A stretch of DNA of 64,000 nucleotides from JBMFVE01 sp049966155. GTDB lineage: Bacteria; Bacteroidota; Ignavibacteria; Kryptoniales; JAKASW01. A program made the position numbers and the translations under genes. The notes under the pieces are model-generated. The model did no database searches. It was not told the origin of the DNA and saw only the letters and a program-made list of their open reading frames with translations. Of the stretch, positions 24,129-32,543 are shown one piece after another; position 1 is the first letter of the stretch; every line of letters starts with the position of its first letter. Location of the stretch: contig JBMFVE010000001.1 of assembly GCA_049966155.1 (NCBI GenBank), positions 682,001-746,000 on the forward strand, read 5' to 3'.

Positions 24129-24583
24129 CCTGCCCGTTCCTTCGTATCAATTATAATTGTTACAGGACCATCATTCACAAGGTTGACGTCCATCATTGCC
24201 CGAAAAACTCCCGTTGCAATCCTTCCTTTCCCTATTATTGATTCCAATCGGCCAGCAAAACGATTATAAAGGTGCTCTGCTAATTCGGGTTTCGCCGCAA
24301 GCATGTAATTTGGACGATTTCCCTTCCTTGTATCACCATAAAGCGTGAATTCTGAAACCACCATTGCAGAGCCGGAGATATCCCTTACCGACAGGTTCAT
24401 TTTCCCACTGCCGTCGTCAAATATCCTGATAGCAGCGCACTTATCCGCAAGGAATTCCGCGTCCTCATCGGTGTCATTCTTATGGACACCAACCAAGATT
24501 AATATTCCCCTATCAATTTCGCTGTACTTTTCTCCCCCAACCCAGACCTGACATTTTTTCACTCTCTGCACAATCGCTTTCAT
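24125..24583 (-). CDS. dtd: D-aminoacyl-tRNA deacylase
   Basis: 152 residues, full length. It removes D-amino acids (and glycine mischarged on tRNA-Ala) from tRNA. Conserved blocks: K-A-I-V-Q-R-V, G-I-L-I-L-V-G-V, K-M-N-L-S-V, V-V-S-E-F-T-L-Y-G-D, K-G-N-R-P and the Gly-cisPro motif N-D-G-P-V-T. The catalytic S-Q-F-T-L motif reads S-E-F-T-L here. It overlaps prmC by 4 bases and the peptidase MA-like gene by 4 bases. Confidence 0.95.
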   Translation of the reverse strand: MKAIVQRVKKCQVWVGGEKYSEIDRGILILVGVHKNDTDEDAEFLADKCAAIRIFDDGSGKMNLSVRDISGSAMVVSEFTLYGDTRKGNRPNYMLAAKPELAEHLYNRFAGRLESIIGKGRIATGVFRAMMDVNLVNDGPVTIIIDTKERAG

Positions 24584-25470
24584 AAACCAAACCTTCCAGA
24601 TACAACCCTCTCCACTTGAGACAAATCTTTGCGGATATAAACTTCCGAAGCGCCAGCCTTTTTAAAAATGGCTGCTACATCGCCAGCCTTTCCAAATTCA
24701 ACCTCCACAAATATCCATCCGCCAGGTCTTACCAAAAGGTCCTTTTTTTCTGCAAGCGCTCTGTAAAATGTCAGACCGTCTCCGTTGTCCGTTAACGCAT
24801 GTACCGGTTCAAATTTGAGAATGTCCTGAGGTAAAGAAGCAAGTTTCGACTTTGAAACATATGGTGGATTAGAAACTACAATGTCAAAATGATGCTCGAA
24901 AGTTTCACCGGTAATTTTGAAAAGGTCTGCCTCCATAAAATATATCCGTCCGTCCACATTATTTAGCTGACAGTTTTCCTTTGCCAGATCAAGTGCATTT
25001 GTATCAACATCTATTGCCGTGATTTGGGCGTTGCTGACAAACTTTGCAAGGGCTATTGCTATGCATCCAGAACCCGTTCCAATATCCAATATGCTGATAT
25101 TGTTTTTTTCCGACAGATATGACCGACAATATTCTATAACCGATTCGGTAAGTGTTTCGGTTTCGGGTCGCGGAATAAGCGCACGTTTATCAACTTTTAA
25201 GTCAATTGAATAAAAGTTGGTTTTTCCAATAATATACTGTACCGGTTCATGGGCGAGCCGCCTCTTTAAGAGCGCCTTAAATTTATCAAGCTCTTCTCTT
25301 GTAAGAGGCTTGTCGTGCTTTACGTAAAGGTCAAATCGCCTTACGCCGAGAGCTGCGGATAGCAGAAGTTCTATATTCAGCCTTGCTTCATCAAATTCCC
25401 TCTCAGCTAAGTAGTTTGTCCCCCATTTAATGAGGTCCAAGATTGTCCAAGTCTTCTCTTTTACCGCCAT
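24580..25470 (-). CDS. prmC: Release factor glutamine methyltransferase PrmC
   Basis: 296 residues. It methylates the GGQ glutamine of peptide release factors using S-adenosylmethionine. The N-terminal helical domain recognises the factor; the Rossmann domain has D-I-G-T-G-S-G-C-I-A-I-A (SAM loop) and N-P-P-Y (glutamine-binding catalytic motif). It is immediately upstream of dtd, so a translation-quality gene pair. Confidence 0.95.
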   Translation of the reverse strand: MAVKEKTWTILDLIKWGTNYLAEREFDEARLNIELLLSAALGVRRFDLYVKHDKPLTREELDKFKALLKRRLAHEPVQYIIGKTNFYSIDLKVDKRALIPRPETETLTESVIEYCRSYLSEKNNISILDIGTGSGCIAIALAKFVSNAQITAIDVDTNALDLAKENCQLNNVDGRIYFMEADLFKITGETFEHHFDIVVSNPPYVSKSKLASLPQDILKFEPVHALTDNGDGLTFYRALAEKKDLLVRPGGWIFVEVEFGKAGDVAAIFKKAGASEVYIRKDLSQVERVVSGRFGL

Positions 25471-25509
25471 CGATCAACAAATTAATATTCTATTACATTT
25501 CTCCGATGT

Positions 25510-26037
25510 TCATCTCAATTTTAACCGTTGACCACTTCTTAATATCTCAATAACATCAGAACCAAGATCACCCCTGGGTTCTTCTTCGATTCTCCCAATC
25601 TCTTTTCCTTTTTGATAGAAAATAAATGTGGGTACCTTTTCAATTTCAAGCCCATCAGTTAATTGTCTTCTCCACCCCCGGGAGCGTGGTAATGCAACAA
25701 AGCTCACATGACCCTTGAGAGCCGTCTTATCAACGATATGCAGAAACATAGGGACCCACATTTGGCTATCTGAGCACCAGGACCCAAAATAAATTGTTAC
25801 AGAGTCACCGTCAAATAACGAATCTATCTGTCTGATAAGGCTTTCAGTTGGATTATAGAGAGAGTAATTTTCGACGTACCATGATGAATCAGAAAAATCC
25901 TTCCTGGTAACTCTTCCAATTAAAATATTCTGGCCTGTTATTGAATCTCTTGCTGTTCTGATGCACATTGATTCATTTTGAGAATATGCCAGATGTGAAA
26001 CCACCAGGACAATAAAAACAAACGCCAATTCTCTCAT
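25510..26037 (-). CDS. Thioredoxin-fold protein, exported, single active-site Cys
   Basis: 175 residues with a signal peptide (about residues 1-19). A thioredoxin-like fold is indicated by Y-F-G-S-W-C-S-D-S-Q-M-W-V-P and V-P-T-F-I-F-Y-Q-K-G-K-E-I-G-R. The active site is C-S-D-S, so the second cysteine of CxxC is missing; dithiol oxidoreductase chemistry is unlikely, while disulfide isomerase-, reductase- or binding-type roles remain open. It follows nadK by one base. Confidence 0.75.
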   Translation of the reverse strand: MRELAFVFIVLVVSHLAYSQNESMCIRTARDSITGQNILIGRVTRKDFSDSSWYVENYSLYNPTESLIRQIDSLFDGDSVTIYFGSWCSDSQMWVPMFLHIVDKTALKGHVSFVALPRSRGWRRQLTDGLEIEKVPTFIFYQKGKEIGRIEEEPRGDLGSDVIEILRSGQRLKLR

Positions 26038-26038
26038 T

Positions 26039-26974
26039 TTATATTTCCTCCTCTTTTGACCCGCCTGATGACCTGATATCCACTCCCCACATCAACTTTG
26101 TTCTCAGTAAGTTGAAGAACCCATTTGCACTCTTTCTGAGAAGCACAGTTTTATATGGCGCGAGTGCAACTGCTACCTCAGCCGGCTGTGAGAGCAACGA
26201 TGACACCTGACCATCCGCAGTAATCATCACATTCTTAAAGGTTGAGCGCACAATTACACGAACAAAAGAACTGTCAGGTACAACAACAGGACGGGCAGAA
26301 AGCGTGTGAGGCGAAATCGGACTTATTGCAATAACCCGACTTGCAGGGGTAATTATTGGACCGCCGGTAGATAGGCAATATCCTGTTGAACCCGTGGGAG
26401 TGCTCAACACAAGTCCATCTCCACGGTATGTTATCAGGTATTCGTTGTCAACATATGTTTCAAGGTCAATCATACGAGAAGACCCTGCTTTGTCAATTAC
26501 TATGTCATTGAGGGCGTCGACTGAAGTTTCCTTTCCGCTATTTAAGAAATTAGCTCTAAGTACGGTGCGCTCTTCCAGATTAAACCGCCCTGCAAACAGC
26601 TCGTCAACACTTTTCTCTAATTCATCTGAACTGACTTCAGCAAGGAATCCGAGTTTACCAAGGTTGATTCCCAAAATTGGTATGCCTGCTGCTGCAACAA
26701 GCTTGGCGGTCCGAAGAATCGTCCCATCACCTCCAAGCGAAATTATTATATTAGCTTTTTCAGGTATTTGTTCCCATGGAATTACCAAAGGGGATTTGCC
26801 GCTGGAGTTAAGCAACTTTACCCGCTCTGCCACTTCGGTCTGGACAGCGTATTCCAGTTGATGTCTCTCGAGAATCCTGATTAATTCCTCGGCAGTTGTA
26901 AATGTTGAATTCTTTTCCAGATTCCCAACGATTCCAATTACTGATTTTTTTGACGGCAAGAATCTCTTTCCCAT
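26039..26974 (-). CDS. nadK: NAD kinase
   Basis: 311 residues. It phosphorylates NAD to NADP in the cytoplasm. The diagnostic G-G-D-G-T-I-L motif (S-L-G-G-D-G-T), the N-D-I-V-I motif and S-T-P-T-G-S-T-G-Y are all present. It heads a minus-strand run (nadK, thioredoxin-like, prmC, dtd, peptidase MA-like, metalloenzyme) with very short gaps. Confidence 0.95.
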   Translation of the reverse strand: MGKRFLPSKKSVIGIVGNLEKNSTFTTAEELIRILERHQLEYAVQTEVAERVKLLNSSGKSPLVIPWEQIPEKANIIISLGGDGTILRTAKLVAAAGIPILGINLGKLGFLAEVSSDELEKSVDELFAGRFNLEERTVLRANFLNSGKETSVDALNDIVIDKAGSSRMIDLETYVDNEYLITYRGDGLVLSTPTGSTGYCLSTGGPIITPASRVIAISPISPHTLSARPVVVPDSSFVRVIVRSTFKNVMITADGQVSSLLSQPAEVAVALAPYKTVLLRKSANGFFNLLRTKLMWGVDIRSSGGSKEEEI

Positions 26975-27114
26975 CCATATACCTCTAATGTTTCATTTTA
27001 CATCAAAGCATCAAATATTTCAATTGAAGGAAGCAGCTTCCCTCGCTTGAAGATAAAATTTTCGAGTTAATAGCACGTTTACATATAATCATATCTAAAA
27101 TTTTAGAGCAAGAG

Positions 27115-27792
27115 TTACAATTTAACTTTTTTACCGTAATTTCTCTCACTCGCCTCAGCCAGTTTCATTAGTTCTTCAGACGACAGCTCCTTCGCACCCC
27201 CGAGTAGTTTTGATACCCATAACACTTTAGCGGTGTGCTCAACCTTTTCCATTTTATTGTAAGCATCTATCAAGCTGACTCCACATGTCACGACGCCGTG
27301 ATTTGCTAGAAGAATCGCATCATAGTTGGTAACGAGATCTCTTATTGAATCGGGGACTTCACTGGTAGAAGGGGTGGCGTAATTTGCAACCGGGATCTTT
27401 CCAAAAGTTACGATTACCTCCGGAAAAATTTTCTTGTCCATAGGCAGTCGGACAGCAGCAAATGCAGTGGCAAAAACGGGGTGCGCGTGAACGACGGCTC
27501 TAACATCAGAACGCACCTTGTAAATAAGATTGTGCATGGCATACTCTGTGGATGGCTTCCGATATGAGGGATTAAATTTGCCATCAGGTCTAACGCTGAC
27601 AATGTCTGAAATGCTAACTTCCCTCTTGTTCAGAGAACTGGCGGTTATCAGAACAGTCCCGTCTGAAAGTCTGGTGCTTACGTTTCCATCTGTCGCGGCA
27701 ACAAATCCGTTTTCAGCCAAAAGATGGCAAACTTTTACTATCTCCCTCTTACCCCTTTCCACCTCACCCTTCACTATTACCTTTTTTGACAT
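27115..27792 (-). CDS. Class II aldolase/adducin-family protein (fuculose-phosphate aldolase-like)
   Basis: About 225 residues. It has the zinc-aldolase pattern: T-D-G-N-V-S-T-R, S-T-E-Y-A-M-H (catalytic Glu), V-V-H-A-H-P (zinc) and L-A-N-H-G-V-V (zinc). Family members cleave L-fuculose-, L-rhamnulose- or methylthioribulose-phosphates; the substrate here is not decided. The open frame extends to 27891 inside the aminotransferase gene, but ATG 27792 has GAAGGAGAG just upstream and a family-sized product. Confidence 0.85.
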   Translation of the reverse strand: MSKKVIVKGEVERGKREIVKVCHLLAENGFVAATDGNVSTRLSDGTVLITASSLNKREVSISDIVSVRPDGKFNPSYRKPSTEYAMHNLIYKVRSDVRAVVHAHPVFATAFAAVRLPMDKKIFPEVIVTFGKIPVANYATPSTSEVPDSIRDLVTNYDAILLANHGVVTCGVSLIDAYNKMEKVEHTAKVLWVSKLLGGAKELSSEELMKLAEASERNYGKKVKL

Positions 27793-27808
27793 TTGCTCTC
27801 CTTCATCC

Positions 27809-29029
27809 TCAAAATTGCTTATATCCGGACAAAAACCTTTCCAACCTATCGAAAGCCAATTCAAGATCTCTCTTTTCAGGCAAAAAGACAATTCTAAAAT
27901 GATCCGGTTTATGCCAGTTGAATCCTGTACCCTGCACCAACAGTACTTTCTCCTTCAAAAGAAAATCCAGAACAAACTTCTCATCACTGTTTATTGAAAA
28001 TCTTTTAGAATCTATTTTGGGAAAAAGATAAAATGCACCATTCGGCTTCACACACGAAATACCGGGAATGGAGTTAATACGCTCGAAACTGTAGTTTCTC
28101 TGCTCTGTGAGTCTTCCAAATGGACCTGTATGCTCCCTCATCAAGTCATAACTTTTAAGTGCTGGTTCAATGGCAAACTGTGCAGGAACATTACTGCAGA
28201 GTCTCATGGACGCCAGCATATTTACGCCTTCAAGCAAATCTCCCGCCCCCTCTCTTTTTCCACTTATAACCAGCCATGCTACCCGAAATCCTGCTATCAT
28301 ATGTGATTTCGACAACCCATTGAGAGTGAAAAACAGTACATCATCGGAAAGCGAAGCTATTGATATATGCTGCAAATCATCATATAAAATCCTGTCGTAA
28401 ATTTCGTCAGCAAATATGATAAGATTATGTGCAGCGGCAATATCAACTATTTTTTGAAGAACTTCTTTAGGATAAACAGCACCTGTAGGGTTATTGGGAT
28501 TAATTACAACGATGCCCCTTGTCTTTCTGGAGATTTTTCTCTCTATGTCAGAAATATCCGGAAGCCAATTGGATGCTTCATCGCAAATATAGTGAACTGG
28601 CCTCCCCCCGGCAAGAGTTACTGCAGCTGTCCAGAGTGGATAATCGGGCGATGGTATCATTAATTCATCCCCGTCATTGAGCAACGCCTGGGTACAAATG
28701 CTTATTAGCTCACTAACTCCATTCCCTATGTAAACATTGCCAGTTTCAGCGCTCTTTATCCCACTCTTACGAGAATAGTCGGCCACAGCGACTCTTGCAG
28801 AAAAAATTCCCTTCGAATCTACATACCCTTCAGCGTTTGTCAAATTAGATTCGACAGATTTTATTACATCTTCAGGAGCTCTAAAACCAAACAGTGCAGG
28901 ATTACCAATGTTAAGTTTGAGAATTTTCTCTCCAGCTTCTTCCATCTTGGATGCAAACTCCAATATGGGCCCACGAATATCGTACCCGACGCCTTCAAGT
29001 TTGGTGGATTTTCTAAACTCCCTCTTCAT
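27809..29029 (-). CDS. PLP-dependent aminotransferase, AlaA-like (class I/II)
   Basis: 406 residues. The N-terminal G-Y-D-I-R-G-P-I-L-E-F-A and L-N-I-G-N-P-A-L-F-G-F are very close to the alanine-synthesising aminotransferase AlaA. The PLP lysine lies in G-L-S-K-S-H-M-I-A-G-F-R. It likely interconverts glutamate plus pyruvate with 2-oxoglutarate plus alanine. A TTG precedes ATG 29029; ATG is preferred. It lies 17 bases downstream of a secreted unknown protein and upstream of the aldolase. Confidence 0.9.
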   Translation of the reverse strand: MKREFRKSTKLEGVGYDIRGPILEFASKMEEAGEKILKLNIGNPALFGFRAPEDVIKSVESNLTNAEGYVDSKGIFSARVAVADYSRKSGIKSAETGNVYIGNGVSELISICTQALLNDGDELMIPSPDYPLWTAAVTLAGGRPVHYICDEASNWLPDISDIERKISRKTRGIVVINPNNPTGAVYPKEVLQKIVDIAAAHNLIIFADEIYDRILYDDLQHISIASLSDDVLFFTLNGLSKSHMIAGFRVAWLVISGKREGAGDLLEGVNMLASMRLCSNVPAQFAIEPALKSYDLMREHTGPFGRLTEQRNYSFERINSIPGISCVKPNGAFYLFPKIDSKRFSINSDEKFVLDFLLKEKVLLVQGTGFNWHKPDHFRIVFLPEKRDLELAFDRLERFLSGYKQF

Positions 29030-29048
29030 CAACTATTCTGACCATAGT

Positions 29049-29531
29049 TCATTTAAGCAGGCGCAATGCTTCTGTCCACACTTGATTCTCTACCAATATA
29101 TTCGTTTTCCTCTCAGCAATTTCACGGAACCTTTTGACAAAGGACTGCACAATATCATTTGGGACCTGAGCAGCCTCCAGCTTTATAATCAAAACAGCAT
29201 CTACAATTCGGACAGATAAATTCAAGGTGTCAGAATAAAACTTATCAAGACCATCGCGAATACTTGCAACATCCATTCCGATAAATGCATTGTCAAATCC
29301 GACTGTATCAGATTGATTTGCGTGCATCCCCCAGAAAACAGCCATGTTATACATTCCATCCACATAAAACGTTTTGCGGGTCATAGTTTCAGCGCTTGTG
29401 CCAACCTCCAGGTTCCGCCACGTAACCCCGTTTTGCAATCCGATCGGCATTTCCTGAGCATAAACATAAGTGATGCTGATGGCTATTATTGAAAATGCCA
29501 TCATAAGAATAATTTGATAATTCCTACACAT
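29049..29531 (-). CDS. Exported protein of unknown function
   Basis: 160 residues with a clear signal peptide (hydrophobic residues about 7-25, then A-Q-E). No recognised domain. It has alternating hydrophobic segments without further membrane helices, and a charged helical end (about residues 130-160). It sits between the Gfo/Idh oxidoreductase and the aminotransferase, with 11 and about 20 base gaps, so coexpressed with them. Confidence 0.65.
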   Translation of the reverse strand: MCRNYQIILMMAFSIIAISITYVYAQEMPIGLQNGVTWRNLEVGTSAETMTRKTFYVDGMYNMAVFWGMHANQSDTVGFDNAFIGMDVASIRDGLDKFYSDTLNLSVRIVDAVLIIKLEAAQVPNDIVQSFVKRFREIAERKTNILVENQVWTEALRLLK

Positions 29532-29542
29532 TTCTCAAACCT

Positions 29543-30541
29543 TTATGACAAAGACAAGTCTAACTTATCCCATGTTTCTGCAGATTTCAAAGCAGCGACA
29601 ATGGTCCTAAAGTCAAGGTAACCTTCATGGAAGGTGCTTACAGGGCTCTTCCTTTGACGGATAGCATTGTAAAAATCCACAAACTCTTCTGTATATCCCC
29701 CATCGGTATCAAAATACTCCACCCTCGGCTCATGTTTGCCATTGAATACAGACAACTTTTTCCCATTTATAATCATGGTTGCGGTTGTACCAAAAACCGT
29801 AAGCTGATTTTCATTGTAGCCTTTCACGGAATAATATGAGTTAAACACACCTGTCACCTCCTGTTCTGTTCGAAACTGAAACGAAAATGAATCAACCTTT
29901 CCAATAGTCGGATTCACACTATGCCATTGACCAATACCAGACACAATTTCACCGAAAAGCATTCGGATCACAGCAATCATGTGGACCCCGCCATCCGTGA
30001 TAAACCCTCCCGGATATCGATGGTTGACCCTCCACATCGTGGCTGCATACTTGTTTTCAGCAGACATTTCAAGGAAGTTATTCCAGAACATTGCATATGG
30101 TTTGCCTATTTCTCCAGAAGAAATTATCTCCCGTGCTCGAATAAAAACAGGATTATATCTAAAATTTTCTGCTACCATCATCACACGATCGTAACGCTCG
30201 GGAAAAGTTGTCATCAGTTCTGCATCAAAGAGGTTCCCTGCTATTGGCTTTTCGACAATCACGTGCTTGCCTGCTTCAAGGGCATCCTTCACCACGCGGA
30301 AATTAAGATGTATTGGAAGGGCTATGTCAACAGCCTCCACAGCTGAATTGTTAAGGATATCCCTGTAATTAAGTGTAAAAGGGACGTTGTTAAGCAGTTC
30401 AGAAAATTCCCTTGCTTTTTGCTCAGTGTGATTGCACACCGCCACAATTTCATATTTGTCCTTTAATTTCGTCAGGGCCGGCAAGTGTAGCTCCCTCGCC
30501 GCGATCCCCGTACCAATAATAGCAAGTTTTACAGTGTCCAT
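29543..30541 (-). CDS. Gfo/Idh/MocA-family NAD(P)-dependent oxidoreductase
   Basis: About 332 residues. Rossmann N-terminus K-L-A-I-I-G-T-G-I-A-A-R-E-L-H-L-P-A-L followed by A-L-P-I-H-L-N and E-A-G-K-H-V-I-V-E-K-P-I-A, the E-K-P motif that marks the family; the C-terminal alpha/beta domain has D-G-G-V-H. It likely oxidises a sugar or cyclitol. The frame runs to TTG 30568, but ATG 30541 begins directly before the Rossmann strand. Confidence 0.88.
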   Translation of the reverse strand: MDTVKLAIIGTGIAARELHLPALTKLKDKYEIVAVCNHTEQKAREFSELLNNVPFTLNYRDILNNSAVEAVDIALPIHLNFRVVKDALEAGKHVIVEKPIAGNLFDAELMTTFPERYDRVMMVAENFRYNPVFIRAREIISSGEIGKPYAMFWNNFLEMSAENKYAATMWRVNHRYPGGFITDGGVHMIAVIRMLFGEIVSGIGQWHSVNPTIGKVDSFSFQFRTEQEVTGVFNSYYSVKGYNENQLTVFGTTATMIINGKKLSVFNGKHEPRVEYFDTDGGYTEEFVDFYNAIRQRKSPVSTFHEGYLDFRTIVAALKSAETWDKLDLSLS

Positions 30542-30721
30542 ATTAACATCACGATGACCTTTTGACAATACTTATATGACTTAGGGTGCTGAAATGGGGC
30601 ACGCAGTATAAAATCTATTAGAAAATGGGGTTTCTTCAAAGGGAAAACTCAATAACTTTGTAGTAATGCAAAGTTTCTTTTAATGTCAAAGTAAGTTGAA
30701 AATGACTTGAATATTTCGAAC

Positions 30722-30749
30722 GACTGTTACAAAATGTGACCAGGCAGTC
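30722..30749. promoter_or_regulatory. Possible TetR operator
   Basis: GACTG (30722-30726) and CAGTC (30745-30749) form a 5-base inverted repeat separated by 18 bases, 30 bases before the TetR gene. It overlaps the -10 side of a weak promoter (TTGAAT at 30707-30712). TetR regulators of efflux operons commonly bind palindromes here to repress their own operon. The arms are short, so confidence is low. Confidence 0.3.
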
Positions 30750-30779
30750 ATCTATAGAACCAAAAGGAACAGAATAAAC

Positions 30780-31415
30780 ATGATGCAGGAAAAAAGATTG
30801 ACGCGTAGGGAGAGAGAACGCATCTCCAGAAGAAACGATATCATAACAGCTGCCCGGCACATTTTTGCCAAGCGCGGTTATCAGGAAGCAACATTAGAAG
30901 AAATAGCAGGCACAGCCGAATTCGGAAAGGGAACAATTTACAATTATTTTAAGAGTAAAGAAGATTTATTTTGTGCCATACTTGACGAAACATTTGACGA
31001 TATAGTTGAACTTACAAAACGATCAACAGAAATTGGATTGACAGCCCGCGATAAACTCAAAAATTTTGCTGTACACGGAATGAGGTATTACCGTGAAAAC
31101 CGTGACTTCTTTATCCTTCTCATGCGGGAAGCAAACCAGGTTCATGTGGAAACACGCAACAAGAATATAAGAAAAGTACTCGAACGGCTGGATGAACTGC
31201 TCAATGTGATTGCAGCGGCAATTAGCAAAGACATAAAAGCAAAAAGAATAAAATCTTTTGATCCAGTGGGAATATCAAATATTTTTTTAAATATGGTCCA
31301 CGGATTTCTTATGAGGAACATGATCCGTCTGGAAGATCTCACAGATAGTCAAATTGATGCAGCCGCGGACTTAATTATCTCCGTCTTCTTTGAAGGCGTT
31401 TCAACTGAAAGATGA
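30780..31415 (+). CDS. TetR/AcrR-family transcriptional regulator
   Basis: 211 residues. N-terminal DNA-binding helix-turn-helix I-I-T-A-A-R-H-I-F-A-K-R-G-Y-Q-E-A-T-L-E-E-I-A and G-K-G-T-I-Y-N-Y-F-K-S-K-E-D-L-F; the C-terminal domain binds the inducer. First gene of an efflux operon (membrane-fusion protein, RND pump, PII-like protein), so it probably represses that pump until a toxic compound appears. AAAGGA precedes ATG 30780. Confidence 0.92.
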   Translation: MMQEKRLTRRERERISRRNDIITAARHIFAKRGYQEATLEEIAGTAEFGKGTIYNYFKSKEDLFCAILDETFDDIVELTKRSTEIGLTARDKLKNFAVHGMRYYRENRDFFILLMREANQVHVETRNKNIRKVLERLDELLNVIAAAISKDIKAKRIKSFDPVGISNIFLNMVHGFLMRNMIRLEDLTDSQIDAAADLIISVFFEGVSTER

Positions 31416-31465
31416 ATTAGCATAAATAATTGAACTGGAAGTTAATCAAACCACGGAGAATAAAG

Positions 31466-32524
31466 ATGTATATGAAAGAGCATAATGAAAACTTGCAAAC
31501 ACTAAGCAGGATTACCGTTATCATCCTTCTTTTTAGCGTTCTTGGATGCCAATCAAAACAAAGAAACAAAACAGAGGTGGAAGCAGTACCAGTCGAGGTG
31601 CAGACAACAAGCCTGACAACAGTTGATAACACCTTAAGTTTATCGGGGAACATTGATCCAATAGCAATGTCTAATGTCGGTTCACCAATATCAGGGAAGA
31701 TAGAAAAGATTTACGTGAAAGAAGGTGACTTTGTCAAACAGGGTGATCTTATCGTACAAATGAATGATGCTCAATTAGAACAGGCAAAACTCAAATATCA
31801 GTTGTCCAAATTGGACTATGATCGAATGTCGAAGTTATATGAGGAACACGTCATAACACAACAGCAGTTCGATCAGGTCAAGACTGTGTACGAGAATGAC
31901 AAGACTGCTTATGAATTCATGCTGAGCTCAACACAAATAAGAGCTCCGCTCTCAGGAGTCGTGACATCAAAGTACCTTAATGATGGCGAGATGTTTATTC
32001 TTTTTCCAGGACAGCTCGGTTCTCCGGCAATTGTGACCATCATGCAAATTTCTCGGATCAAAGTCACAGTTGCCGTACCTGAAAACTACCTTCCTTTAAT
32101 AAAGCTTGGACAAAAGGCTACATTGACAGTTGATCCATACCCGGGGAAGATATTCGAAGGAAGCATTGCCAGGATAAATCCAGCCCTGAACAAAAACACC
32201 CGCACTTTTCTTGTGGAAATTCATGTGCCCAACCCAAAATTGGAACTTCGACCAGGGATGCTTGCTTCAGTGAAGCTTTACCTGGGCAAAATAAGGACTA
32301 TCCTTGTCCCACCTGATGCAGTCCTCAAGGTTCCTGGGTCGAATATTGAATACGCTTATGTGATAAATGGCAACAAAGCACAAAGAAGAGAGGTACAAAC
32401 AGGAAAGTATTTCAACGATATGCTTTCAGTTACTACCGGATTAAATCCAGACGAGAAGCTGGTTGTTGTCGGCCAAACAAACATCAAAGATGGCACAATC
32501 GTAAAAATAAGCCAAACACACTAA
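31466..32524 (+). CDS. RND efflux periplasmic adaptor (membrane-fusion protein), lipoprotein
   Basis: About 352 residues. A lipobox V-L-G-C28 indicates an inner-membrane-anchored lipoprotein. The adaptor architecture is clear: lipoyl/biotinyl half-motifs (S-G-K-I-E-K-I-Y-V-K-E-G-D-F-V), coiled-coil hairpin, then A-P-L-S-G-V-V-T and a beta-barrel. It links the RND pump to an outer-membrane channel not encoded in this window. The frame begins at TTG 31430, but ATG 31466 with CGGAGA upstream is the better start. Confidence 0.92.
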   Translation: MYMKEHNENLQTLSRITVIILLFSVLGCQSKQRNKTEVEAVPVEVQTTSLTTVDNTLSLSGNIDPIAMSNVGSPISGKIEKIYVKEGDFVKQGDLIVQMNDAQLEQAKLKYQLSKLDYDRMSKLYEEHVITQQQFDQVKTVYENDKTAYEFMLSSTQIRAPLSGVVTSKYLNDGEMFILFPGQLGSPAIVTIMQISRIKVTVAVPENYLPLIKLGQKATLTVDPYPGKIFEGSIARINPALNKNTRTFLVEIHVPNPKLELRPGMLASVKLYLGKIRTILVPPDAVLKVPGSNIEYAYVINGNKAQRREVQTGKYFNDMLSVTTGLNPDEKLVVVGQTNIKDGTIVKISQTH

Positions 32525-32543
32525 AGCTTAGCAGAGGATTAAG

